A DNA stretch of 64,000 nt from Bog-950 sp964631835 (GCA_964631835.1 CAZWAD010000020.1:8159-72158); one strand, 5' to 3'; positions 45,866-56,094 are shown, numbered from the stretch's first letter. Made by a program: numbers and translations. Notes: generated by a model not told the origin, from the letters alone.

Positions 45866-46360
45866 ATGACCTCTGAAGCGAACATTCTTGCCGATACTTA
45901 CGAAATGGCCTATGGTCTGGTGAGGTATTACAACAGTAACCTAAAAACTGTTGACCCTTTCAAACAATGGGAGGTAAACGGAGTAAAATTGAACAGTGTA
46001 GCCTGGCTCAACTGCCATCTCTGTTGGAGCGAGAACTTTCTGCTGCTTCAGTGTACCAGTGGCAAAACAGCCAATATCCCCTGGCTGGAACATTACAGTA
46101 TCGGCAGCGATGGAAATCTCCACGATGTAAAAACGGATATGAAAACCATTCTTGACGACCGGAAGGTTGTTCATGAGGCGGCCATGAACCATATCCGAAC
46201 ATTAACAAATGAAGATTTACTGAAAGAAAATCCCATGGGTTTTGAGTTTGCCGGTTCAAAAACAATAAAAACATTTATTCAACACGCCATTAGACATGAA
46301 GGCACACATGCCGGTCATTTAGGATGGCTTTGCAAGATTAACGGAATAAAAACCGTGTAA
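45866..46360 (+). CDS. DinB-family protein
   Basis: 164 residues of the DinB/YfiT four-helix fold. Candidate metal-binding histidines: NCHLCWSENF in the second helix region, and the pair in HAIRHEGTHAGHLGWLC near the C-terminus. Bacteroidota DinB proteins are mostly uncharacterised; some act as thiol-dependent metalloenzymes. It runs directly into the P460-like lipoprotein gene 40 bp downstream. Confidence 0.78.
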   Translation: MTSEANILADTYEMAYGLVRYYNSNLKTVDPFKQWEVNGVKLNSVAWLNCHLCWSENFLLLQCTSGKTANIPWLEHYSIGSDGNLHDVKTDMKTILDDRKVVHEAAMNHIRTLTNEDLLKENPMGFEFAGSKTIKTFIQHAIRHEGTHAGHLGWLCKINGIKTV

Positions 46361-46400
46361 GGTGAAAACAATATTTTCGTCATATAATAAACCTCTTGTT

Positions 46401-46904
46401 ATGAAATCAAAAACTGTACTGACATTTTTCGCAGCATTACTGCTGGTTGTTTTTTTATCGCAGTGCAAAAAAAAGCCTACCGAAGCCGACAAAATGCTGT
46501 TTGACAAAAGTAAAGTTACTACAGGCTTTACCTATTATCAGAACAACAGTTCCGTCATGGCTTCTTCTCCGCAAAGCGCCCATAATCCCTTCTTCCGGGT
46601 GCGGTTTAATGCTGTTGCCTGGGCCGCCCTCACCGATAGCGGGAGGCTGCCTGCCGGTGGTTCTTTTCCTGAAGGTTCACTCATTGTTAAAGAACTCTAC
46701 GATTCTCAAACTGGTAGCCTTAAACTGCTTGCCGCTATGGAAAAATCAACAGGCAACTCGCTTGCAGGCGCTAATTGGCTTTGGGGTGAATATAAAGATG
46801 ACGGATCTCTGGGTTATTCTGTTTCCGAAAAAGGCTCCGGTTGTACCGGTTGCCACGCTAGCACCGGAAACAGAGACTATGCAAGGCTGTTTGAATTGTT
46901 CTGA
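46401..46904 (+). CDS. Cytochrome P460-like lipoprotein
   Basis: 167 residues from the ATG at 46401, which gives a lipoprotein signal (MKSKTVLTFFAALLLVVFLS then QCKKK). A GTG at 46362 would add 13 residues and bury the signal. The mature part resembles the cytochrome P460 family: FRVRFNAVAWAAL, FPEGSLIVKELYDSQTG, a WLWGEYKDDG block and the terminal heme-attachment GCTGCHASTGNRDY (CxxCH). P460 proteins are mono-heme c-type cytochromes with oxidase or detoxification roles. This one would be membrane-anchored in the periplasm. The match rests on family patterns, not on a search. Confidence 0.72.
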   Translation: MKSKTVLTFFAALLLVVFLSQCKKKPTEADKMLFDKSKVTTGFTYYQNNSSVMASSPQSAHNPFFRVRFNAVAWAALTDSGRLPAGGSFPEGSLIVKELYDSQTGSLKLLAAMEKSTGNSLAGANWLWGEYKDDGSLGYSVSEKGSGCTGCHASTGNRDYARLFELF

Positions 46905-46981
46905 CACCTTTTAAAAACTTCTCAATCACCGCTAAGCCGCATAAATTAAAGCAGAAATAATAAGCAATTCAATACGACCAT

Positions 46982-47551
46982 TTGGCAAAAGGACCTACAA
47001 ATGAACTTTCGGCAAAGCAGCGCGAAGAACTGCTTTTGGTTTTGAAAAACAGGTTTCAAAAAAACATGCTCCGTCATAAATCCTTCCTTTGGTCTGAAGT
47101 GCTGGCAAAACTGAACCCCAACCCAGGCAAACTGAAATCACTTTTTGAAATGGAACGAACCGGGGGCGAACCGGATGTTGTAGGATTCGATAATAACACA
47201 CGCGAATACATTTTTTTTGACTGCTCACCCGAAACTCCTGAAGGGCGCAGAAGCATTTGCTATGACCGCGAAGGGCTTGAATCTAGAAAAGAACACAAAC
47301 CGCATAACAATGCCATAGACATGGCTGCATTTATGGGTATTGAAATTTTAACCGAAGAACAATACCGTCAACTGCAAACCCTCGGTAGTTTTGATGCAAA
47401 AACATCCAGTTGGGTGAAAACACCTCCCGATATCCGAAAAGCCGGTGGCGCACTCTTTTGCGATTTTCGGTACGGCAAGGTTTTTCTGTATCATAACGGA
47501 GCTCAATCTTATTATGCCTCTAGGGGTTTCAGAGGCTCGTTGAGAGTTTGA
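46982..47551 (+). CDS. DUF4256 domain protein
   Basis: 189 residues matching the DUF4256 pattern: LLVLKNRFQKNMLRH, LFEMERTGGEPDVV, FFDCSPETPEGRRSICYDREG and ALFCDFRYGKVFLYHNGAQS with YYASRGFRGSLRV at the end. It is soluble with no signal peptide. Function is unknown. Start is TTG at 46982 (TTG GCA AAA GGA); the nearest internal ATG would lose conserved sequence. Confidence 0.82.
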   Translation: MAKGPTNELSAKQREELLLVLKNRFQKNMLRHKSFLWSEVLAKLNPNPGKLKSLFEMERTGGEPDVVGFDNNTREYIFFDCSPETPEGRRSICYDREGLESRKEHKPHNNAIDMAAFMGIEILTEEQYRQLQTLGSFDAKTSSWVKTPPDIRKAGGALFCDFRYGKVFLYHNGAQSYYASRGFRGSLRV

Positions 47552-48016
47552 TTTTTTCAAGTATCCAACTACGCTAATAGATTAAAACACGTAGTAGATT
47601 TTATTAAAATCACTGAAGTTAATTAAGGCGTAACAGTTCCGTTGTTGAGTCTTCGTTCAGATGCTGATACTTTAAAAAAGAGACATCCCTGACCTCCTTT
47701 ACCCTCATTTTAACTCTCTTTTTACAATAATCGCCCGCGTTCCGCAACGCAATTGAGATTGTCAGCAATGCAATCGCACTCGTCCGCAGCGCGCACACCC
47801 CCGTCTGTAAAAAAATTACCGTCATCAACAGTGCCAACTTCCGTAGCTTCTACGCAGCTTGCTTTCCCTATCGGGCAAAAAAAAATGCCGAATGGATTGG
47901 ATTCCATCAGCGTAGAACTTTGTTCATCGTGTTCAACACTTCTGTTCGACATTATTCAAAACTCATGAATACCTGGTAAAACAAAATGAATAATGTCGGG
48001 TTAATCCCCGTCCTTT
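47552..48016. other. Gene-free interval with no recognised content
   Basis: 465 bp between a rightward and a leftward gene. Short frames of 70-76 codons occur on both strands but overlap one another and match nothing I know. There is a 15-nt AT-rich palindrome (GATTTTA T TAAAATC, 47597-47611) and a short CGGG/CCCG hairpin near 47995-48010 that could end the leftward transcript. It may contain decayed sequence. Confidence 0.4.
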
Positions 48017-51000
48017 TTAATCCGCTTTTACCATCTTTACAACCTTTCTGCTCTCGCCTTGCCTTACTTCAGCAAGATAAATTCCTTTCGAAAGTTCAGC
48101 ACCGTAAAAAAGTGTTTCAGCAGGGGGAAGAGAAGAATAGTCTGCTATAAGCTTTCCGGCAACATCATACACCCGCAAATAAACAGGTGCGGGGTTTTTG
48201 TCACTCATTGCTAACTGAAAATAATCCGAAAACGGGTTAGGGTACAGTTTTACTTCCTTCTGACCCATAACGAAATCTACCGTTTCATCAGTTTTAAACG
48301 AACCAGAGCAGGATTGCTCACATCTGCCCAATCGGTCATCAATATGACCGGGAAAGTGAGAAGAAACTGCGTTTATTGAAACAGCCAACGAGTGTGAGCC
48401 TCCCATGCTATTTGGCAATACATGACATACATAAATCTTTTGACCATCAGTACCCGGAACCCGAACATCTAAAACACAAACTGTTATGCTGCACGATGAA
48501 ATACAGCCTGTTGAATTAGTAACTCTGACTGTAATAGTGTAATTACCTTCGGCTGCCGGAGTAAATACCGGTGACGGGCAATTGGTGCAACTTAAGCCTG
48601 CTGCAGGCGACCATGCGTATGAAACTGCCGAGATACCGGTAACGGATAAAACTGTGCTTTGGGCCCCGTAGCCTAAATAAATGGTGTTAGCTGTTGAAGA
48701 TATGTTACAGGAAGATGAAACCTGACCGGAAACAGTAACCATGGCATTGCATGAAGAAGAATTACCCGATGCATCAGCTATGGTAAGTATAACATTGTTG
48801 TTTCCGATATTAGAGCAATTGAATGAAGCCGGTGAAACAGATAAAGTGAAATTACAATTATCTGAACTACCATTATCAAGCTGCGATGCAGTAAGGATTG
48901 CGTTTCCTGATGGATTAAGAACTACCTGCGCGTTTCTACATCGGGCAATTGGTTTTATACTATCAATTACTGTTACAATGGCATTGCATGAAGAAGAAAG
49001 ACCAGTTGTATCTGTAACAGTAAGCGCTACTGAATTCGTACCCCTGTTAGCACATAAAAAAGATGCAGGCAAAACTGTTCGGGTAATACTGCCGCAATTA
49101 TCCCGGCTTCCTCCATCCACATCCGCTGCGGTAATGGCTGCACTGCCTGAAGTATTAAGATAAGCAACTGTGTTTTTGCATACAGCAACCGGAGGAACAT
49201 TAGGAAAAGCAACTACAGAAAATGCCGCAGTTGCTGAACAAAAACCGGTAGTAACAGTTACGGAATACACTTTAGCTCCACTTGCCGTTACCTCAATACT
49301 CTGCGATGTTTCTCCGGTACTCCACACATACGATGCACCTCCGCTGGCCGTGAGTTCTATTTTCTGACCCTGACAGTAACCGCTTACGCTTGCAGGTTTT
49401 GGAATAATGGAAGCGCTCAGATTGCAGGAAACAACTTGTATAACAAAAAACTGCTCGCTGTGACCTGCGCAGTGGTGATATATGTCTTCTGCATCTAAAT
49501 GAACCGGATAACTTCCTGCACTTCCGGTACCCGGAGTGCCGCTTAACGTAGCAGTCCCGTTACCGTGGTCGGTAAGCGTTAACCATGAGGGAATTCCAAA
49601 GCCAAGGATATTTAGTTCATCACCATAAGCAGTATCTGGGTCGCTTACAGTGATGTTGTAAACAAAAGGCTGGTTCTCGGAAATAACTAAGCCGGTGGGC
49701 AGAGAAGTGAAACTGGCTGAAGTATTTACAACCAGGCTAAAATTTCTCGAAGCGCTGTTGCCGAGATTGTCGGTCACGGTGAATAATAAATTATTAGGTC
49801 CCCAGTCTGAGGGAGTTGGAGTCCATTCTAACTCTGTGATTGTAATTGAAGAAGCCGGTGTGGGTAAAGAAGGATTTAGGGTGGCGGAAGCGGGAATAAC
49901 TGCTGATGTAATCTGAACGGTTAATAATTGATCGGGAGAATGAGCCTGTATTGTTGCAAAATATGGGACATTGGTAGGAATGCAAAATCCGCTGCCCTCA
50001 GCCGGTGTGGGCGGGCTATCGAACACAGGTTCAGTGCTTACAATGATTGTTACAAATGTAGAAGTTTGGTTGCCCGACAAGTCCTGAGCCATAAAACTTA
50101 CAATCTTAGAACCGAGATCGGTAATTGCAGGAGTCCAGCTAAAAACAGACCGGACAGGATTTCCTCTGACCGGTAATACCGGTGTCATGTTTGCCCCAAC
50201 CGGTAAACCGAATGCTTGCAGAGTAACCGTATCGCCAACATCATCGTCAAGTGCTTCAACGGTAAAGGTAAGCGGAATTCCCGGCTCGGTTCTGTATACA
50301 AAACCATTTACAGGAGTAAGCGCATAATTAAAATAGGGCGGGTTCGACTGCCCTACTATTTTAATCAGGAAATCAAGAGTTATAATTCCTCCTCTTCCAT
50401 CGCATATGCGCACCGAGGCACACCACATTTCATCAATTGCCCTTCCTATTGTATTCCAGGTTACTTCGCCTGTCAGCGAATCAATGGTTAGCCCGGTCGG
50501 CTGAGAGAGGTTGGAATCACCCATTTGAGTCGGAGTTGATAAATAATATCTGATAGGGTTGCCATCGGGGTCGTATGCCGGAATGGTAAAAGTTGCGGCA
50601 GCTAATCCGGTGGAAAGGTTTACAATCGGCTGTAAAGTGGAAATAGGGCTGTTGTTTGCTGCTGATAAATCCACCAGAGTTTCAACCCGAAAGTTACCGT
50701 CATTGTTATTCTGCAAAGTGCTGATGCGGCAGCAACTTCCGAAGTAAGCGGTCCAGGGTCCTGAACCGGAATAGGTGTGTGTTATTGTTGCTTCGCCATA
50801 AAACCAGTTTTCAGCTAAATTAACCGCGGTGACGCTTACATTCATCGGTGCTGATGTTGAATCGCCAAAAAAGAAGTTTCCGGTAAACACAGGCAGCCCG
50901 CCCACTACCGGTGGAGTGTTCCATGCAAAGCTTCGCCTCCAGGCCTGAGTAATGTGAAAAGTTACAGTGTTATTGCCTTGATGGCTCCACGTTACATTGC

Positions 51001-51139
51001 CATAGCGGAAATGTGTTGCTCTTGATTCACTCTGCAAAACGAACACAAGAAAGAACAACGCCAATAATGTTTTAGTTCCCTTATGGCACTTGTAACACTT
51101 GTTTTTTAGGAAGTGGTTTATTTCGGCTAAAAAGATCAC
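48017..51139 (-). CDS. Large secreted Ig/cadherin-like protein with type A T9SS signal
   Basis: 1040 residues from a GTG at 51139; no internal ATG precedes the hydrophobic signal (TLLALFFLVFVLQSESRA). Residues about 45-170 form a lectin-like N-terminal region; about 170-570 carry several cadherin/putative-Ig (He_PIG-like) domains, e.g. GLTIDSLTGEVTWNTIGRA and GNGTATLSGTPGTGSAGSYP. About 650-810 hold two HYR-like repeats (PPVAVCKNTVAYLNTSGSA; KPIARCRNAQVVLNPSGNA). A Cys-rich module KIYVCHVLPNSMGGSHSLAV comes next. The type A T9SS domain at the end begins VKLYPNPFSDYFQLAMSD. Likely adhesive or matrix role. It is divergent from the 1515-residue PKD protein. Confidence 0.87.
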   Translation of the reverse strand: MIFLAEINHFLKNKCYKCHKGTKTLLALFFLVFVLQSESRATHFRYGNVTWSHQGNNTVTFHITQAWRRSFAWNTPPVVGGLPVFTGNFFFGDSTSAPMNVSVTAVNLAENWFYGEATITHTYSGSGPWTAYFGSCCRISTLQNNNDGNFRVETLVDLSAANNSPISTLQPIVNLSTGLAAATFTIPAYDPDGNPIRYYLSTPTQMGDSNLSQPTGLTIDSLTGEVTWNTIGRAIDEMWCASVRICDGRGGIITLDFLIKIVGQSNPPYFNYALTPVNGFVYRTEPGIPLTFTVEALDDDVGDTVTLQAFGLPVGANMTPVLPVRGNPVRSVFSWTPAITDLGSKIVSFMAQDLSGNQTSTFVTIIVSTEPVFDSPPTPAEGSGFCIPTNVPYFATIQAHSPDQLLTVQITSAVIPASATLNPSLPTPASSITITELEWTPTPSDWGPNNLLFTVTDNLGNSASRNFSLVVNTSASFTSLPTGLVISENQPFVYNITVSDPDTAYGDELNILGFGIPSWLTLTDHGNGTATLSGTPGTGSAGSYPVHLDAEDIYHHCAGHSEQFFVIQVVSCNLSASIIPKPASVSGYCQGQKIELTASGGASYVWSTGETSQSIEVTASGAKVYSVTVTTGFCSATAAFSVVAFPNVPPVAVCKNTVAYLNTSGSAAITAADVDGGSRDNCGSITRTVLPASFLCANRGTNSVALTVTDTTGLSSSCNAIVTVIDSIKPIARCRNAQVVLNPSGNAILTASQLDNGSSDNCNFTLSVSPASFNCSNIGNNNVILTIADASGNSSSCNAMVTVSGQVSSSCNISSTANTIYLGYGAQSTVLSVTGISAVSYAWSPAAGLSCTNCPSPVFTPAAEGNYTITVRVTNSTGCISSCSITVCVLDVRVPGTDGQKIYVCHVLPNSMGGSHSLAVSINAVSSHFPGHIDDRLGRCEQSCSGSFKTDETVDFVMGQKEVKLYPNPFSDYFQLAMSDKNPAPVYLRVYDVAGKLIADYSSLPPAETLFYGAELSKGIYLAEVRQGESRKVVKMVKAD

Positions 51140-51526
51140 TTAACGGGGTATGATTATTGAGGTATAATTTAAGCCAAATTAGAGGAAAAGTCAATAAAAC
51201 ATACCTGAATTTACCGACAGACTAAGTCCCTATAATGCATATAATAAGTGAATAATACCGAAATTTTAAAAATGTCCTTTACTATCAGTTCGTAATCTTT
51301 GAGGGCCGAAAGAGCAAAATGTAAGAGTTCTCGCACGCCATGAAATAATCTGGTGCTTTCTGGCAATAAAGGTAAGAACTACCGGTTATTCTTTATCCGG
51401 ATTTCTCTTGTTTCAAAATTTTTCTATCACGTATGTAACCTTTTTCCCTGTTTTTCAGTTTAAAAGAGCAGGAACTGTATTAGTTATTTCATAACCGATG
51501 TTATACAAAGTGTAATTTGATACATC
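51140..51526. promoter_or_regulatory. Divergent promoter region between two giant surface-protein genes
   Basis: 387 bp, AT-rich, no open frame of note. TAATTTG occurs on each side, facing outward: 51513-51519 on the plus strand (7 bp before the GTG at 51527) and 51181-51175 on the minus strand (35 bp before the GTG at 51139). This may reflect shared regulation. I see no operator-like repeat. Confidence 0.35.
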
Positions 51527-54500
51527 GTGATTAAAACAACGAAACGAGTGAGAAGGATATTTACCGCAACTGTTTTCCTGTTACTTTTTACACAGGTTGA
51601 TTTACGCGCACAACTTAACTGCGCATTTGCCGCATCGAAAATTAATGGCTGCCCACCGCTGACAGTGAGTTTTACCGACCAGTCAACCGGTGGCGCTACC
51701 AGCTATTACTGGGAGTTCGACAACGGCAATGTATCTACACTTCCCAATCCTTCCGCCAATTATGCCCTGCCGGGTATTTATAATGTAATGCACGTGGTAA
51801 GCAACGGTTCGGTAAGCGACACCGAATATTTGCAGATAAAAGTTTTTCAGCCTGCCAATGTAAATTTTATTGCTCCGGGCAGAACCGGTTGCAACAGCCC
51901 CTGCTATAACGTAAACTTTGTTAATCAAACCATTCCCGGCCAGGCACCCGTATTAGAATATATGTGGGACTTTGGCGATGGCTCGCTTCCTGAACCGGGA
52001 TACAACATTTCGCATTGCTATAATCAAACCGGAACCTTTACAGTTACCCTGGTAGCGCGCGACAGCAACAACTGCCAGAGCAACAAGGTAATGCCTGCAT
52101 ATATTGCTATTGGCTCTGCACCTGTTGCGGACATAACTGCAACTCCCGTAACCTCCTGTAATTCCCCTCAAACTGTAGATTTTACATCCAATGTAACTTC
52201 TACAAATGGCGCAGTAAGCTATGCATGGAATTTCGGCAACGGAAACACCTCGGCACAACAAAGCCCTTCACAGGTTTATTCTTCGGGAATTTACACCCCG
52301 CGCCTGACCGTAACTGACTCATGGGGCTGCACCGACACCGCTTCAGCTTTGGTCGAAATCACAAAGGTAAAAGCGGGTTTTACCGCTTCTTCAATAAACG
52401 GCTGCGCAGGTATTCCTCTTCAGTTTACCGATACATCTAACTTTGCTTCATCCTGGAGCTGGAACTTCGGAGACGGAACAATTTCCAGCTTGCAGCACCC
52501 TGCTCATACCTACGCTGCTAACGGAACATATAATGTTACCCTTACTGTTACATACGGAAGCTGCAGCGATACAAAAACGCAAAATGCTTATATCAATATT
52601 TCAAGCCCGGTAAACTTTACATTAAATGCCGATGACACCTCCCAATGCACTGCACCTTTCACAGTAAATTTTACCAGCAATGCACCGGGAGCAACCTATT
52701 ATTACTGGAACTTCGGTGACGGTTCTTTCGATTCAACATCGGCTGCTCCTTCGCATACTTATACCACTAAAGGAACTTTCACTGTTGTTCTGGGGGTGGC
52801 CAACTCTGCCGGATGTATCCGCCAGAAAACCCTCGATTACAACATTTCTGTAGGGGCCCTGAAAGCCGGTTTTACAGTTGACTCAGCCAATGGCTGTTCG
52901 CCTATGACTGTTCAGTTCTCTAATTCAACCTCATCCAATGTACCTGTCACTAATCACAACTGGCAGTTTGGCGATGGCGTAACATCAACAGTCGTTAATC
53001 CATCGCATACTTATTCATTGCCGGGCAGCTATTATCCTGCGCTGATAGTACGAAACGCAGAGGGGTGCAGAGATACCCTTGTTTCGCCAACACCGATAAA
53101 TGTAGGGCAGGCGCTTAGCCCTGATTTCTCCGCTGCGCCACTGGTGCAATGTGTAAATCAGCAAATTGCATTTACCAACCTTACTGCAGGTGCCGACTCA
53201 CTGACAACTTACCTTTGGCAGTTCGGTGACGGGCATACCGACAACGTCCCTAACCCGGTTTATTTCTACTCCGATACGGGCTACTTTACTGTTACGCTTA
53301 CAGCCTTCCACCAAGGTTGCCCTGATAGCATTGAAAAGGTTGATTATCTGTATATTATGGTTCCACGTGCAGACTTTACTTATAGCTTCAACTGCCTTAA
53401 CCCAACTACGGTTGCCTTAAGAGATACTTCTATCGGGGCTGATACCTGGCTGTGGAAATTCAGCGATGGAACCACCTCGACTCAGCGGCACCCCGTTCAT
53501 GTTTTTCCGGCTGAAGGGACTTATACAGTTACCCTCGTGGTATCGAATTTAACCACCGGCTGTGTTGATTCTATGGTTCAGCAGATACCGGTTGGAACAC
53601 CGCGCGCGGCTTTTACCTGCGACACGGTAGCGGGCTGTTATCCGTTTCCCGTGCTGTTTACCGACACATCGGCATTTGCCGACAGCTGGCTTTGGAAATT
53701 TGGTGACGGACTTACATCTACCCAGAAAAACCCTGTGCATACCTACGCGGACACAGGTCGCTATTCGGTAACCCTGATTATTAACCCCGGAGGCTTATGC
53801 ACCGACTCGGTTAAAAAGACAAACTACATTACCGCCTATGGAATTAAAACCAGGCTGAGTGCGGTTCCTTCAACGGGCTGCGCGCCACTCACAGTGGTTT
53901 TTATTGATTCCAGCAGGTCATTTATGGGTACGATATCTTCGGTGAAGTGGTACTTCGGAACCGGTGATTCCGCCATGACCTCAACCGCTTCTTACACCTA
54001 TACTACAGCGCCAACTTTAGGCTATAACGCCCGCCTGCGCAATACCGATAATCACGGTTGCACGGGTGCTTCACAAAGGGGCATTTATCCTAAAAAACCT
54101 GTATCGGATTTTAAAGCCGACACGGTGTTCTGCCCGGGCGAGCAGGTAGCTTTTACAAACCTTTCGCAAGGAACCCCTCTGACCTACACCTGGTTTTTTG
54201 GCGATGGAACAACTTCCACACAAATAAACCCGACTCATATATACACCACAACCGGTGCTTATTCGGTTACCCTGGTTTCTAAATTACCCATGGGTTGCAC
54301 CGATACTTTCACCCGTGTAAATTATATTGCCATTGACACTCCCAAAGCCGACTTCTACGTTGCCAGCAGTTTTTCGCCCTGCCCTCCTTTTCCGGTTCAG
54401 TTTTATAATTCAACCAACCGGTTAGACCTTAAATGGCTGTGGCGCTTTGGCGATGGCGATACCAGCACCGCCCGCGACCCGCGCCATGTGTACAAATATC

Positions 54501-56074
54501 CCGGCAACTACTCTGTAACCCTTACCGCCTGGAACCCCGCAGGATGCAACAGCACTGTAAGCTATACCGAGTTAATTCGTATTCGCGGACCCGTAGGCAA
54601 TTTTTCAGCCACGCCCGACACCGGTTGTGTGCCATTAACCATTTCAACTACCGGCTCGGTGTTTTCCACCGTTGCGGTTCATGCCGACCTGGGCGATGGC
54701 ATGGCTTATGACGATGTCATTGACATTACGCATACCTACACTACTCCCGGAAATTACTACCCCAGCTATAAACTAACCGACAGCCTCGGCTGCCAGGTAA
54801 CATATATTGTTGATACTATTGTGGTGGGGCTTATTCCTTACCCGAACCTGCCTGCCGACACCACGGTTTGCGCGGGTAACTACGTTCAGTTCAATCTTCC
54901 GCTGGGCGACCACTTTCAGTGGACTGCCGACCAGCCACAAACTTTCCTGACCTGCAACGATTGCAGGAACCCTGTTTCTTCTTCGCCCGATACCATTACC
55001 TATTATGTGGTGGCGAGAACAAACATAGGCTGCGAAGCCAAAGACACCATTACGGTAAATGAAGATGCCCTGCCGCGTATTTTCCCGGGTGTAAGTTATC
55101 GCATTTGCCCAAGCGATACCCTTCAGCTTCATGCAGGCGAGGGCGTTTCTTCTGCCACCTGGTCGCCTTCGTTATACATGAACGACTCTAATTTGGTGAG
55201 CCCGCTGGTGTATCCGCCCGATACCATGATTTACCGCGTAACGGGTAGAAATTCTACCGGCTGTTCCATTTCGCGTATTGTTAAGGTATGGACTATTTCA
55301 AAAGTGGTTGCCGATGTGTCGGTTGCTGATACCTCAATTTGCGAAGGCAGCCCGCTTCAGCTTACAGCTTCTGTTCTTCAGGCATCGGTTAAGGATACTT
55401 CGTTCCGATGGACTCCGCCCGGTTACCTCAGTTCGCCTTTTGGTTCAGCCCCGTGGTTCAATGCCCCTGTCGGTAATTACAATTACCGGGTGGTGGTGAG
55501 CAGTTCTACCTGCGTGCCCGACACTAACCTTATTCATGTGCGCGTTCTTTCAAACCCTGCTGCGCAGGCGGGTGAAAGCCAGACTGTTGCCGAAGGCACT
55601 TCTGTTCAGCTTTGGGCTTCGGCACCGGGCAACGTAACCTACCAGTGGCTGCCGCAGGCTGACTCGCTGAGCTGCGCAGACTGCCGCAGACCTTTTGTTA
55701 CCGCTACGGCAAACCAGACCATTCCGGTGGTAATAGTTAACGAAAGCGGCTGCCGCGACACCGCCTTTGTTGAATTACGCGTGGTGGGCTGCGATGATAA
55801 CATGGTGTTTGTTCCGAATACTTTTTCACCCAACAGCGATGGTTTGAACGACAAACTGTTTGTCCGCGGCATTGGCCTGAACTCGCTTCAGTTCTTCCGC
55901 ATTTTCGACCGCTGGGGTAAACTGATTTTCGAAACCGAAGATATTGACCAGGGCTGGGACGGAACTTCGGGCGGCAAACATTCGCCTGTGGCTACCTATG
56001 TTTATTTGCTGAAGGGAGTATGCTCCAGCGGTGCCGAGGTTACCAAAAGCGGAAACATAACGCTGGTAAGGTAA
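51527..56074 (+). CDS. Giant PKD-repeat surface protein with type B T9SS domain
   Basis: 1515 residues from a GTG at 51527: a signal peptide (to about residue 29, LLLFTQVDLRAQ), then about 13 PKD domains, each with the W.FGDG.tSt..NP.HtY...GtYtVtL pattern (for example SWNFGDGTISSLQHPAHTYA and YTWFFGDGTTSTQINPTHIY). They cover roughly 30-1105. Three to four Ig-like/CHU_C-associated segments follow (about 1105-1420). The type B domain begins VFVPNTFSPNSDGLNDKLFV, includes FRIFDRWGKLIFETEDIDQG and ends TKSGNITLVR. PKD strings act as extracellular spacers or polysaccharide-binding modules. A hairpin terminator follows. The coding sequence looks more GC-rich than the 20-34 kb genes. Confidence 0.9.
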   Translation: MIKTTKRVRRIFTATVFLLLFTQVDLRAQLNCAFAASKINGCPPLTVSFTDQSTGGATSYYWEFDNGNVSTLPNPSANYALPGIYNVMHVVSNGSVSDTEYLQIKVFQPANVNFIAPGRTGCNSPCYNVNFVNQTIPGQAPVLEYMWDFGDGSLPEPGYNISHCYNQTGTFTVTLVARDSNNCQSNKVMPAYIAIGSAPVADITATPVTSCNSPQTVDFTSNVTSTNGAVSYAWNFGNGNTSAQQSPSQVYSSGIYTPRLTVTDSWGCTDTASALVEITKVKAGFTASSINGCAGIPLQFTDTSNFASSWSWNFGDGTISSLQHPAHTYAANGTYNVTLTVTYGSCSDTKTQNAYINISSPVNFTLNADDTSQCTAPFTVNFTSNAPGATYYYWNFGDGSFDSTSAAPSHTYTTKGTFTVVLGVANSAGCIRQKTLDYNISVGALKAGFTVDSANGCSPMTVQFSNSTSSNVPVTNHNWQFGDGVTSTVVNPSHTYSLPGSYYPALIVRNAEGCRDTLVSPTPINVGQALSPDFSAAPLVQCVNQQIAFTNLTAGADSLTTYLWQFGDGHTDNVPNPVYFYSDTGYFTVTLTAFHQGCPDSIEKVDYLYIMVPRADFTYSFNCLNPTTVALRDTSIGADTWLWKFSDGTTSTQRHPVHVFPAEGTYTVTLVVSNLTTGCVDSMVQQIPVGTPRAAFTCDTVAGCYPFPVLFTDTSAFADSWLWKFGDGLTSTQKNPVHTYADTGRYSVTLIINPGGLCTDSVKKTNYITAYGIKTRLSAVPSTGCAPLTVVFIDSSRSFMGTISSVKWYFGTGDSAMTSTASYTYTTAPTLGYNARLRNTDNHGCTGASQRGIYPKKPVSDFKADTVFCPGEQVAFTNLSQGTPLTYTWFFGDGTTSTQINPTHIYTTTGAYSVTLVSKLPMGCTDTFTRVNYIAIDTPKADFYVASSFSPCPPFPVQFYNSTNRLDLKWLWRFGDGDTSTARDPRHVYKYPGNYSVTLTAWNPAGCNSTVSYTELIRIRGPVGNFSATPDTGCVPLTISTTGSVFSTVAVHADLGDGMAYDDVIDITHTYTTPGNYYPSYKLTDSLGCQVTYIVDTIVVGLIPYPNLPADTTVCAGNYVQFNLPLGDHFQWTADQPQTFLTCNDCRNPVSSSPDTITYYVVARTNIGCEAKDTITVNEDALPRIFPGVSYRICPSDTLQLHAGEGVSSATWSPSLYMNDSNLVSPLVYPPDTMIYRVTGRNSTGCSISRIVKVWTISKVVADVSVADTSICEGSPLQLTASVLQASVKDTSFRWTPPGYLSSPFGSAPWFNAPVGNYNYRVVVSSSTCVPDTNLIHVRVLSNPAAQAGESQTVAEGTSVQLWASAPGNVTYQWLPQADSLSCADCRRPFVTATANQTIPVVIVNESGCRDTAFVELRVVGCDDNMVFVPNTFSPNSDGLNDKLFVRGIGLNSLQFFRIFDRWGKLIFETEDIDQGWDGTSGGKHSPVATYVYLLKGVCSSGAEVTKSGNITLVR

Positions 56075-56094
56075 CAGCCGGAGGCTGCGTTTTT
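56075..56094 (+). terminator. Rho-independent terminator after the PKD protein gene
   Basis: CAGCC - GGA - GGCTG stem-loop followed by CG and TTTTT, starting at the base after the stop codon. The stem is short but GC-rich with a T-run. Confidence 0.7.

Noticed and set aside
46447..46914. 155-codon frame overlapping the P460-like gene
   Set aside because: It is in the wrong phase. The P460-like frame has a lipobox, a CxxCH and family patterns; this one has none.
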